A stretch of DNA of 64,000 nt. Origin: Lysobacter sp. K5869. GTDB lineage: Bacteria; Pseudomonadota; Gammaproteobacteria; Xanthomonadales; Xanthomonadaceae. The position numbers and the translations under genes were made by a program. The notes under the pieces were generated by a model. That model saw only the letters and a program-made list of their open reading frames with translations. It was not told the origin of the DNA and searched no databases. Each line of letters opens with the position of its first letter. Within the stretch, counting starts at the first letter, position 1. Positions 56,968 to 64,000 of this stretch are shown piece after piece. Location: assembly GCF_018847975.1 (NCBI RefSeq), contig NZ_CP072597.1, positions 4,565,001 to 4,629,000 of the forward strand. The letters are read 5' to 3'.

Positions 56968-57969
56968 TCAACCCAGCTTGACCGCCGTGGCCGCCTCGGC
57001 CTTCATCAGCGTCTGCGCCTGATCGGCCCAACGCACATCGGCGCCGCTCGGCGGATAGGTGCTGATCATCGTCCACTGGGTTTCGCCGGGCACCTGATCC
57101 TGGAACGTCCCCTGCCACTGCTGCGGCGACAACGGCAGCGCGTTCTCCAGCACCGCGGTCAGGTTCAACAGCGCGTGCCGCGCCAACAAATGCGGGAACC
57201 ATTCCTTGTCGACGTAGAACGCGGTGCGAAAGCCCGTGCCGACCGCTTGATAGTCGAACGCCGACGGCGGCAGCGACGGCACGTAATCCCAATAGTTGTA
57301 GACGCGGATGCTCTGGCTGGCGTCGATCACGCTCGCGTACGCCTCGGCCCAGTTGTCGGTGCCGACCATGGGGCTGGAGAAGTTGAGGTTGAGCGAGGCC
57401 GTCAGCGTCGAGATCGGCTTGCTCACCGCCACGTCCAGCGAGAACAACTGGCACAGCGCCGCGCCGAGGCTGTGGCCGGTGATGTAGAGCTGGCTCGGCT
57501 GGTACTTCTGCAGCAGCGCGAACAACTGCTGGCGCATCGACGCGCTCATGTCGCCGCCGATGCCGTCGTAGATGCCGTAGAAGCCCGACGACACCCGCGG
57601 CGTCGGGCTGACGCTGTTGCTGGTGGGGACGAAATCGGTGGGAATGAAGTGCACGTCTTCCCACGCGTCGAGGTCCGAATCGGTTCCGCGGAACGCGAAG
57701 ATATACGTGCCCGGCTCGGCCTGCGACTGGAACACCAGGCCGAAGGATTCGACCGAACCGGTCAGCAGAATCGCGTCCCAGCCGGTCCAACTGTCGCGCC
57801 AGGTGTAGCCGCTGGGCGCCACGATCGGCTGCTGCGGATCGGTGAAATAGGTGTAGGCGGCCTTCGACGCGACCGCCAAGGCCAAGGTCAGATCGGTGTC
57901 GAGCACCGGGTTGGCGGCGTAAGCGCCGGCCTGGGGTACAGCGCGCACTGCGGCGTTGCTGGCGTTCAT
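56968..57969 (-). CDS. Class 3 (fungal-type) lipase
   Basis: This is a 333-residue alpha/beta hydrolase of the lipase class 3 family. The nucleophile is Ser167 in YITGHSLGAALCQLFSLDVA. The preceding oxyanion region is TYIFAFRGTDSDLDAWEDVH. Other elements are SSGFYGIYDGIGGDMSASMR, RVYNYWDYVPSLPPSAFDY (catalytic Asp region) and a later histidine in HLLARHALLNLTAVLENALP. There is no classical signal peptide; the N-terminus is MNASNAAVRAVPQAGAYAAN, so secretion, if any, follows another route. The length is normal. It sits alone, upstream of a gene-poor stretch. The substrate is likely an acylglycerol. Confidence 0.92.
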   Translation of the reverse strand: MNASNAAVRAVPQAGAYAANPVLDTDLTLALAVASKAAYTYFTDPQQPIVAPSGYTWRDSWTGWDAILLTGSVESFGLVFQSQAEPGTYIFAFRGTDSDLDAWEDVHFIPTDFVPTSNSVSPTPRVSSGFYGIYDGIGGDMSASMRQQLFALLQKYQPSQLYITGHSLGAALCQLFSLDVAVSKPISTLTASLNLNFSSPMVGTDNWAEAYASVIDASQSIRVYNYWDYVPSLPPSAFDYQAVGTGFRTAFYVDKEWFPHLLARHALLNLTAVLENALPLSPQQWQGTFQDQVPGETQWTMISTYPPSGADVRWADQAQTLMKAEAATAVKLG

Positions 57970-58178
57970 AAGCGCGTTCCGTCTGTGGAGAGGGATCGAA
58001 GCGGTCGGAGGCGCGCGCCGGCCGCGACCCGCTTACGGCGGGCGGCGCGCGATGGACCCACGTCCTTTGTGACGGATTTCGCGGAACGGCGAGGGCTTGC
58101 CGTCCGCGCGGCATTCGTATGTACGCCAAACGGCGGCGGCGGCGGACAAGGGTCCGCCGCGCGCACGCCGCCGGCCGC

Positions 58179-58206
58179 AAAAAAAAGGCCGCGCATGAGC
58201 GCGGCC
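58179..58206 (-). terminator. Intrinsic terminator of the beta-helix gene
   Basis: On the minus strand the 8-bp stem GGCCGCGC/GCGCGGCC (tetraloop) is followed by eight T. It lies 38 bases after the stop of the gene at 58244-60388. Confidence 0.9.
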
Positions 58207-58243
58207 GTAAAACCGCCCCGCCGGTGGCGGGGCTTGGGATGGG

Positions 58244-60388
58244 TCAGTGCGAAGCGTCTTCCAGCACCACGTCGTCGAGCAGGAAGGTCGCGTTCTCGTG
58301 GCCGCTGGAATCGGTCGAACCGATCAGCAGCACCCACACGCTCGCGGTCAGCGCCGGCGGCTGCACGGTGGCCGAAACCTGCTGCCAATCGTCGCTGTTC
58401 GCGTTCAAGAACACGTCGCTGTACGAGGTGTCGTCGTCGCCGGTGGCGGCGGTGCCGTCTTCCTTGAGCCAGCGCAGGCGCACGCGCGCGTTGGACGGCA
58501 GCGGCGCGGTGCCGGCGGCGTGGCGCACCCAGAAGCTCAGGCGCTTGAGGCCGTTGTCGGCCAGATAACCCGGATGATTGGCGACCGACACGCCCCAATA
58601 ACCGCCCTCGGCGACGACGCGCAGGCTGTGCGCGCCGGAGTGGCCGACGTCGGCGCGGCTCACCGAGCTGCCGTACCACGCCGTCCACAGCCCGGCGGAT
58701 TCTTCCAGGGTCGCGGTCGGCGTATCGATCAGGTTGAACGCGGCGCCGTCGGTGGTGCTGCCGGCGTCCTGCAGATACGGCGCGGCCTGCCACGCGCTGA
58801 AGCCGATGCCTTCGCCGAAGCGCTTGGCGAAGCGCCACGGGCCGTAGTAGTGGTTGTTGGCGAAGCGGTTGCCGTTATGGAACATCACATCGTCCTGCAC
58901 CTGCTTCACCGTGTACGGCGACCAGCTGATGTTGTCCTTGCCGGTCGCGTACAGCGCCTGCGCGCCGCAGTAGCTGGACAGGCCGCACGGCACCACGGCC
59001 GGGTCGAAGTAGAACTCGTTGCCGGTCACTTCGATGTTCTGCGCGCGCCAGCGGCAATCGCGCTGCAGCACCGGATCGCTGCCGATCTGGGTGTAGCACG
59101 GGTGCAGGTTGCTGACCGGATCGGGATAGACGGTGGGATGCTGCGGATCCGGGCGCACGATCTTGACCGGATGCACGAACGGCGTGCAGTAGCCCTGGCT
59201 GGTGTTGCCGTTGGAGTTGCAGAAGCGGTTGGCGTTCTCGTAGATCGACACGCCCGAGAAGTTGTTCTCGAAGTAGTTGTCGTAGACGCGCAGCTTGTCC
59301 GAGCCGCTGGTGGCCGAGGGCAGGCGCGAATCGCCGCCGGATTCGGACAGGTAGATCGCCGGCGCCGGCGAGCCGCGGTCGGCGTTGCCCGACACCCAGC
59401 CGTTGCCGATGAAGGTGTTGGCGCGCACGGTGGCGTTGTAGCTGATCTCGTACCACAAGCCGACGCCGTCGTTGTCGCGGACGTAGTTGTTCTCGAACAG
59501 GAAGTCGATGTTGTTGGTGTCGGCCCACAGGCCGGTGCCGCGGTTGTTGTGGACGTAGTTGCCGGTCACCTTGGCGCCGCGCACGTCCCAGAACTTGCCG
59601 CCGCCGGTGCAGCCGCACTTGGTCGAGGCTTCCCAATCGTCGGTGTTGTTGCCGGCGATCTCGTTGTCTTCCAGCACGATGTCGACGATCGCCGAGCGGC
59701 CCGGCACCGGATTGGTCTCGCTCGCCGGCTCGCTCTGCAGCGGCGGGCGGTACATGCTGAAACCGTACTGGCCGTTGTTCTTCAGGCAGTTGCGCCGCAC
59801 TTCGTTGCGGCTGCCGAGGAACACGCCGGCGCCGTCGTTGTCGACGATGAGGTTGTCCTCGATGATCCAATGCTCGCCGGCGTCGTGGTTGACCACGCCC
59901 TGGTCGAAGTTGTCGCGGCCGCGGCCGTAGTTGCGGATGGTCAGGTTGCGCACGATCACGTTGGCGACATCGCCGGTGATCGCGTAGAGATTCTTGTTCT
60001 TGCCGTCGAGGATCGCGCCGGGCGCGCCCAGGTAACGGTTGCCGGCGCGGGCGATGATCTGGCCGTAGACGTCGTCGCCGAAGGTGTGTTCGCCGGTCTC
60101 GAACCAGAAGGTGCCGTTGCGGGCGAAATCGAAATGGCTGTTGTCGCCGGCGGGCACGATGATCGCCCCTTCCGGCGCCTGGGTCGGGCCCGGACGCAAG
60201 GCGTCGCAGTAATGCGCGGTCGGCGCGGCCGGCCAGGCCAGGCCGAGGTGGGCTTGTCCCGCGCCGCCGATGCGCGCGGCGGGCGGCGCGGCGATGCCGG
60301 CGATCGGCGCGGCCAGCGCGACGGTCAGACTCAAGGCCGCCAGCCACGACGGGCGGCGGGTGCGGACGGATGTCGATTCGATGCTCAA
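58244..60388 (-). CDS. Exported right-handed beta-helix protein
   Basis: This is a roughly 714-residue protein with a TTG start at 60388. The signal peptide is SWLAALSLTVALAAPIAGIA then APP. From about 110 to 540 the chain is a right-handed parallel beta-helix of pectate-lyase type: VIVRNLTIRNYGRGRDNFDQ, HWIIEDNLIVDNDGAGVFLG, FLFENNYVRDNDGVGLWYEI, KLRVYDNYFENNFSGVSIYE. The last 150 residues are a jelly-roll/CBM-like domain (SLRVVAEGGYWGVSVANHPG, FLLDDVVLEDASH). Such proteins bind or cleave polysaccharides. No other start fits the signal peptide. A terminator follows. The polymer is unknown. Confidence 0.85.
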   Translation of the reverse strand: MSIESTSVRTRRPSWLAALSLTVALAAPIAGIAAPPAARIGGAGQAHLGLAWPAAPTAHYCDALRPGPTQAPEGAIIVPAGDNSHFDFARNGTFWFETGEHTFGDDVYGQIIARAGNRYLGAPGAILDGKNKNLYAITGDVANVIVRNLTIRNYGRGRDNFDQGVVNHDAGEHWIIEDNLIVDNDGAGVFLGSRNEVRRNCLKNNGQYGFSMYRPPLQSEPASETNPVPGRSAIVDIVLEDNEIAGNNTDDWEASTKCGCTGGGKFWDVRGAKVTGNYVHNNRGTGLWADTNNIDFLFENNYVRDNDGVGLWYEISYNATVRANTFIGNGWVSGNADRGSPAPAIYLSESGGDSRLPSATSGSDKLRVYDNYFENNFSGVSIYENANRFCNSNGNTSQGYCTPFVHPVKIVRPDPQHPTVYPDPVSNLHPCYTQIGSDPVLQRDCRWRAQNIEVTGNEFYFDPAVVPCGLSSYCGAQALYATGKDNISWSPYTVKQVQDDVMFHNGNRFANNHYYGPWRFAKRFGEGIGFSAWQAAPYLQDAGSTTDGAAFNLIDTPTATLEESAGLWTAWYGSSVSRADVGHSGAHSLRVVAEGGYWGVSVANHPGYLADNGLKRLSFWVRHAAGTAPLPSNARVRLRWLKEDGTAATGDDDTSYSDVFLNANSDDWQQVSATVQPPALTASVWVLLIGSTDSSGHENATFLLDDVVLEDASH

Positions 60389-60739
60389 AGCGCGATTCCC
60401 CTGCTGAAGGTGCGTGTCGGCGCGCGCGGCGTGGGAACGAAGCGACGTGGGACTCCCCGGCTTCGCAGGCCCGGCTCCGGACGGAGGGGCGGCGCGCACG
60501 TCATTGCAGCCGGCCGCGTCATGCCGCACTAGTGGTGGCTGTCACCTGTGTTCCGGGTTGTGATCGCGGTCGCGCGACGGCGGCGCGGCGGCTTGTCCGG
60601 GTTTGCGCGTTCGTCTGACCCGGTTTGCGCAAGCGGCGCAATGTCGCACGAAGGCGCGCGGCGCCGCGATCGCGGGACAACGCCGCGCGATCCGCGCCGC
60701 TAGCGTGAGCGCACCATCCGCCGCCCACAGGAGCGCGCC
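60389..60739. other. Divergent intergenic region, beta-helix gene/60740 gene
   Basis: Neither repeats nor genes were recognised in these 351 bases. Confidence 0.45.
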
Positions 60740-61243
60740 ATGTCCGTCCCGCAACACGCCACCCGCCGTCTTTCGCTCGTCCTCGCCTGCGCCGCCGCGC
60801 TTTGCGCCGTGGCCGGCGCCGCATCCGCCGCCGAACCGTCCGCGTCCGACGCCTCGCAGAACGGCCGCGCCCGCGGCTGCGCGCGCCAGTTCGAAGCGGC
60901 CCAACGCGCCGACATGGAATCGTTCCGCGACTACGACGCCGACACCTTCCGCGCCGGCCACGACGAACGCGCGGTGACGGTGTTCGACAGCGGCGGCGTG
61001 CGCATCGGCATCGACGCGATCATGGCCGCGCTCGCCGGCCACTTCCAGAACCGCGAGGCCAAGTGGAGCTGGACCGAGCGCTACCGCGTGGTCGACGGCT
61101 GCCGCTCGGCGTACATCCTGTACGAGACCGTGTACGAGATCCCACGCATCGGCTATCGCCAGCGCGCGCTGACCGGCGTGACCTACACCCACGACGGCGC
61201 CAAGTGGCTGGCCATCGCCGATCAGGGCACGCGCTTGCCCTGA
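60740..61243 (+). CDS. Exported SnoaL/NTF2-like protein
   Basis: This is a 167-residue protein with a signal peptide (about 1-30, RRLSLVLACAAALCAVAGAA). The mature chain is a cone-like alpha/beta domain of the NTF2/SnoaL/DUF4440 type: ADMESFRDYDADTFRAGHDE, VTVFDSGGVRIGIDAIMAAL, AGHFQNREAKWSWTERYRVV, YILYETVYEIPRIGYRQRAL, YTHDGAKWLAIADQGTRLP. Two cysteines (RGCARQ, DGCRSAY) may form a disulfide. A strong bidirectional terminator follows directly. The fold often binds small hydrophobic ligands; the ligand here is unknown. Confidence 0.78.
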   Translation: MSVPQHATRRLSLVLACAAALCAVAGAASAAEPSASDASQNGRARGCARQFEAAQRADMESFRDYDADTFRAGHDERAVTVFDSGGVRIGIDAIMAALAGHFQNREAKWSWTERYRVVDGCRSAYILYETVYEIPRIGYRQRALTGVTYTHDGAKWLAIADQGTRLP

Positions 61244-61258
61244 TTCCGCTGCGCCACG

Positions 61259-61288
61259 AAAAAAGGCGGCCCCGCGGCCGCCTTTTTT
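61259..61288 (+). terminator. Intrinsic terminator after the NTF2-like gene
   Basis: The stem GGCGGCC/GGCCGCC is flanked by A6 and T6, so it can act on both strands. It starts 15 bases after the stop. Confidence 0.92.
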
Positions 61289-61530
61289 CGCGTTTTCCCC
61301 GGCCGCGGCGGGAGCCGCGAAAGCGCCGGCCACAACGCGGCCCCGTCGCGAAAGCGGACAGCACGGCCGCGTTTCTCGCGCGCGACGGAGAAACCTCCCG
61401 GTGCGCCGCGCACTGCGCGCAGCGCGCGAGGAACGCGAATCGCGCGCTCGTGAACGGCACGGCGCCCGCGTTGTCCTGCCGCCGCGCACGGCGACGTTCG
61501 ATTAATGCCCCCACCCTTCGCGGACATCGG

Positions 61531-61818
61531 ATGTCTACGATCCCCCTGCGTGCCGCGCCCGACGGCGAGGACGAATTGCTGCAGGCCGCCGCCGCGCGTG
61601 TCTGCCCGCCATTGAGCCCGATGGAACGCGCGGTGCTGCTGGCCGCCGCGCGCGGCGCCGAGGACAAGCAGATCGCCGCGCAACTGAGCTGTTCGATCTC
61701 CACCGTGCGCACCTTGTGGCAACGCATCTACCAAAAGAGCGGACGCCATTCGCGGCGCAAGCTGGTCGCCGCGCTGTGGTCGGAGGCTTTGCGCGGACTC
61801 GGCGCTGTCGTTGTTTAA
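61531..61818 (+). CDS. Small LuxR-type helix-turn-helix protein
   Basis: This is a 95-residue protein. After about 28 variable residues comes a single LuxR/GerE helix-turn-helix: LSPMERAVLLAAARGAEDKQ, IAAQLSCSISTVRTLWQRIY, QKSGRHSRRKLVAAL. No receiver or autoinducer-binding domain is attached, so it is a stand-alone DNA-binding unit. Such short forms can be regulators or dimerization partners. It precedes the exported coiled-coil protein by about 40 bases on the same strand, and the two could be co-transcribed. Its targets are unknown. The start has no strong ribosome site. Confidence 0.8.
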   Translation: MSTIPLRAAPDGEDELLQAAAARVCPPLSPMERAVLLAAARGAEDKQIAAQLSCSISTVRTLWQRIYQKSGRHSRRKLVAALWSEALRGLGAVVV

Positions 61819-61859
61819 GCGACGTGCGCGCGGACGCGGCTTGGGTTACATCTTCGCCC

Positions 61860-62492
61860 ATGAAAATTTCCTACCCGCTATGGATCGGCGGTGCCGCGCT
61901 GACTTCGTTCGCGCTGGCATGGGCATGGTCCGCCCGCACCGGCCGCATCGACGCCGCCGCCGGCAACCCCGCACCGATCGCCGCCGTCGCCGATGCGGCG
62001 CCCGCGCGCGAAGACGAACTGCGACGGCTGCGCGAGCAGGTCGAAGCGATGCAAGCGCAGATCGCCGCATCCGAGCGCCGCCGCGGCGCCGATCCCGCGA
62101 CGGCCTCGCCGGACCAGGCGCGCCGTCTGGCCGAACAGGATCGGCAGCGGCACGCGGCCTATGTCGCCGGGCTGCAATCCTCGTTCCGGCTCGAACCGAC
62201 CGATCCGCGCTGGTCGGCCGCAACCTCCGCGCGCCTGCTCGATTCGCTGCAACGCGACGATGCGCTGCGCGGCGCCGCGCGCGACGTGGAATGCCGCTCC
62301 AGCAGCTGCCGGATCGAGTTGACCCTGGACGCCGCCGGCGCGGTCGACAAGCGCTTGCCGCTGTGGTCGCTGCAGCTCGCCGACGCCTTGCCGCGCATGG
62401 TCGGCCAGTCGGTGGTTCGCCCGAACGGCGAACGCGCGCTGGTGCTGTATTTGCTGGGGCCGCAACCCGCGGCCGCGGCGCCGCGCCGATGA
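61860..62492 (+). CDS. Membrane-anchored coiled-coil protein of unknown function
   Basis: This is a 210-residue protein. Its N-terminal hydrophobic anchor is YPLWIGGAALTSFALAWAWS. A coiled coil follows (about 48-75, EDELRRLREQVEAMQAQIAA, SERRRG). Then there is an Ala/Arg-rich helix. A small C-terminal alpha/beta domain (about 100-200) includes SSFRLEPTDPRWSAATSARL, DVECRSSSCRIELTLDAAGA, and VGQSVVRPNGERALVLYLLG. The cysteine pair in ECRSSSC may form a disulfide. Similar periplasmic proteins with one N-terminal helix are common in Xanthomonadaceae, but I recognise no family. Role unknown. Confidence 0.72.
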   Translation: MKISYPLWIGGAALTSFALAWAWSARTGRIDAAAGNPAPIAAVADAAPAREDELRRLREQVEAMQAQIAASERRRGADPATASPDQARRLAEQDRQRHAAYVAGLQSSFRLEPTDPRWSAATSARLLDSLQRDDALRGAARDVECRSSSCRIELTLDAAGAVDKRLPLWSLQLADALPRMVGQSVVRPNGERALVLYLLGPQPAAAAPRR

Positions 62493-62583
62493 GCATCGCG
62501 CGGCAAAGAACCGGGGTCGGCGGTCGCGCGCCGCCGGACCTAGGGGGGAACGGGACGTCCATCCACAACCATGAGGTGACCCA

Positions 62584-63048
62584 ATGAACGCTAATGCATC
62601 GCTTCTCGGCCTGTCGCTCGCGGCCGGCCTGCTCGGCGCGCTCTGCGCCACGCCGGCGCGCGCCGCCACCGCTCAGAACATCAATCTGCAAGGCAGCGCT
62701 TGCCGCAACTACAACGCCAGCGAAGCGCTGGACATCGACTACCTCACCTCCGGCGCGCGCAACATCAACGCCAGCGCGCGCTCGGTGATCTGCCCGGTGG
62801 CGCGCCATCCGGTGACCGGGCCGGGGCAGAACTTCTTCGTCGACGGCAGCAACACCAGCGGCTCGCCGGTGTATTGCGGGCTGTACGCCTACGACTACAA
62901 CGGCACCCTGCTCAGCTCGACCAGCACCACCTTGCCGGGCTATGCGTCGTTGCCGACGGTGAGCTACTGGGGCTACGTCTCGGTGCTGTGCACGCTGCCG
63001 GGGGGCGGCGCCGCGGTGGTGTACGGCGCCTCGGCCATCGACAACTGA
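62584..63048 (+). CDS. Small exported protein of unknown function
   Basis: This is a 154-residue protein with a signal peptide (about 1-27, ASLLGLSLAAGLLGALCATP then ARA). The mature chain is polar and beta-rich with four cysteines: NLQGSACRNYNASEALDIDY, ARSVICPVARHPVTGPGQNF, SPVYCGLYAYDYNGTLLSST, YWGYVSVLCTLPGGGAAVVY. The start has AGGTGA upstream. I recognise no family, but a small secreted disulfide-stabilised beta-sandwich is likely. A very stable terminator lies about 50 bases after the stop. No operon partner is evident. Confidence 0.75.
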   Translation: MNANASLLGLSLAAGLLGALCATPARAATAQNINLQGSACRNYNASEALDIDYLTSGARNINASARSVICPVARHPVTGPGQNFFVDGSNTSGSPVYCGLYAYDYNGTLLSSTSTTLPGYASLPTVSYWGYVSVLCTLPGGGAAVVYGASAIDN

Positions 63049-63098
63049 GCTTGCGCGGCCGCGCGATCCATTCCCATCCCATCGCCGGCCGTTCGCTC

Positions 63099-63132
63099 GC
63101 CGGCCCCGGAGCGATCCGGGGCCGGCGTTTTG
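63099..63132 (+). terminator. Intrinsic terminator after the small exported protein gene
   Basis: A perfect 12-bp stem GCCGGCCCCGGA / TCCGGGGCCGGC has a GCGA tetraloop and is followed by GTTTTG. Confidence 0.92.
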
Positions 63133-63133
63133 C

Positions 63134-63163
63134 GCGTAGGCGCGGCGTAAGCCGCGACCGCGG
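63134..63163 (+). repeat. REP-like palindrome
   Basis: The copy (CGTAGGCGCGGCGTAAGCCG and following CGACCGCGG) starts right after the terminator at 63099. It pairs with the inverted copy at 63190. Confidence 0.82.
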
Positions 63164-63189
63164 AACCGCACTTGCGTCGTAAGCTCGAT

Positions 63190-63218
63190 GGCGCGGTCGC
63201 GGCTTACACCGCTCCTAC
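63190..63218 (-). repeat. REP-like palindrome
   Basis: A minus-oriented copy (GGCGCGGTCGCGGCTTACAC and following CGCTCCTAC). The 63134/63190 pair separates the small exported protein gene from the alpha/beta-hydrolase gene. Confidence 0.85.
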
Positions 63219-63287
63219 GAAAAGCACTGCAACCATCTGGGCGGCGGGCGTATCCAAGACCTCAAACCCGAGGCCAGGATCACCGCC

Positions 63288-64000
63288 ATGCGCAAAGCCC
63301 CCGCCCTGTTCGCCCTGCTGCTGACCGCCGCTTGCGCCGCCGCGCCGGCCGCGGCCGCCGAATGCAAGGACACCGCCAAGTACGCCGACGCCCGCGCGGT
63401 GATCGAAGACCTCGGCCGCATCGTCGCGCCCAACGGCGTGCAAGAGGCTTACGCCGCGCCCATCGGCGGCATCCAGCAATGGATCAACGTGCGCGGCCAG
63501 GACCGCGACAACCCGATCCTGCTGTTCGTCCACGGCGGCCCGGCCTCGCCGCTGATCCCGACGATGTGGCAGTTCCAGCGTCCGCTGGAGGAATACTTCA
63601 CCGTGGTCAACTACGACCAGCGCGGCGCCGGCAAGACCTACACCCTGCAAGACCCGCAGGGCTACGCCGACAGCATCCACATCCCCACCTACGTCGACGA
63701 CGCGATCCAGGTCGCCGAGTACGTGCGCAAGCGCTACGGCAAGCGCAAGATCGTCCTGGCCGGCCACAGCTGGGGCACCATCGTCGGCATGCAGGCCGCG
63801 CTCAAGCGCCCCGACCTGTTCTACGCCTACGTCGGCATCGGCCAGGCGATCAAGGTGATGGAGAACGAGAAACTCAGCTTCGACTACGGCATGCAGCAGG
63901 CGCTGGCGCACGGCAACACCGCCGCGGTCGAGGAAATGAAGACCATCGCGCCCTACCCCGGCGACCGGCCGGTGACCCGAGAACGCATCATCACCGCGCG
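63288..64000 (+). CDS. Exported alpha/beta hydrolase, proline-iminopeptidase-like (3' end outside window)
   Basis: The frame is open to the end of the window (238 residues visible). The signal peptide is RKAPALFALLLTAACAAAPA then AAA. The hydrolase core shows ILLFVHGGPASPLIPTMWQF (HGGPA oxyanion motif of S33 peptidases), VVNYDQRGAGKTYTLQDPQG, and the nucleophile elbow LAGHSWGTIVGMQAALKRP. These are the signatures of the proline iminopeptidase/tricorn-interacting-factor family. AGGA lies seven bases before the ATG. The catalytic Asp and His would lie in the missing part. Substrate unknown. Confidence 0.88.
   Translation, partial: MRKAPALFALLLTAACAAAPAAAAECKDTAKYADARAVIEDLGRIVAPNGVQEAYAAPIGGIQQWINVRGQDRDNPILLFVHGGPASPLIPTMWQFQRPLEEYFTVVNYDQRGAGKTYTLQDPQGYADSIHIPTYVDDAIQVAEYVRKRYGKRKIVLAGHSWGTIVGMQAALKRPDLFYAYVGIGQAIKVMENEKLSFDYGMQQALAHGNTAAVEEMKTIAPYPGDRPVTRERIITA

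Overview
The window is a GC-rich chromosomal segment that reads like a Lysobacter or close Xanthomonadaceae genome. The evidence is the dense, strongly GC-biased coding, the many exported lytic enzymes (GH19 chitinase, S8 and S41 peptidases, PHB-depolymerase-type esterase, class 3 lipase, beta-helix protein), many copies of a short palindromic REP-like repeat, and an effector with the XVIPCD tail used by the bacteria-killing Xanthomonadales type IV secretion system (X-T4SS). The genus is inferred from these traits; no rRNA or other marker gene is present. No tRNA, rRNA, CRISPR array or complete transposon was seen.

Layout. 1-1.7 kb: end of a tail-collar (Mdp-type) cluster with a GNAT acetyltransferase and a DUF6916 protein. 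2.2-8.3 kb: an Ig-like exported protein, DUF1993, a SoxR regulator divergent from a quinone-oxidoreductase/MFS pair with a textbook SoxR promoter, and a GT4 glycosyltransferase. 8.4-16.9 kb: PLD-family protein, PHB-depolymerase-like esterase, YgjP-type metallopeptidase, MHS transporter, Gfo/Idh/MocA oxidoreductase and a choice-of-anchor-like exported protein. 17.2-22.6 kb: AraC/GyrI-like regulator, a YbdK ligase plus C26 hydrolase operon, and a secreted subtilase.

23.1-31.9 kb is the most unusual part. It has a VirB5-like gene, a VirB6-like gene broken by one extra T, and a series of small eight-cysteine exported DUF4189 proteins. One of these is interrupted by a stop exactly where its paralogues have a cysteine codon. 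Two decayed virB6 fragments lie between them. A second, intact virB6 is followed by two more DUF4189 genes, then an LprI-type lysozyme-inhibitor-like protein and a peptidoglycan hydrolase effector with PG-binding and XVIPCD domains. The first part of this island (about 24.9-27.3 kb) is visibly less GC-rich than its surroundings. It looks like a repeatedly duplicated [virB6 - DUF4189] cassette attached to an X-T4SS effector/immunity pair. The core T4SS genes (virB1-4, virB7-11, virD4) are not in the window.

32-48.4 kb: RidA, lipoproteins, chitinase, PqaA-like protein, an Ntn amide hydrolase, S41 peptidase, di-heme peroxidase, HAD phosphatase, a lone PAAR protein, DUF1684 and a probable DUF4034 protein. 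48.5-53.8 kb: a VOC protein divergent from a TetR regulator with two palindromic operators between them, another VOC protein, a LysR regulator, a HEATH-motif lipoprotein and two paralogous exported proteins. 53.8-64 kb: a second paralogous exported pair, a lone ParB-like protein, DUF333 lipoprotein, lipase, beta-helix protein, a short LuxR-type HTH protein, small exported proteins and the start of an alpha/beta hydrolase.

Three kinds of non-coding structure recur. They are REP-like palindromes, intergenic 7-bp tandem repeats arranged as large inverted repeats (three loci, each with a different word), and a pair of very long hairpins in front of the MFS gene.
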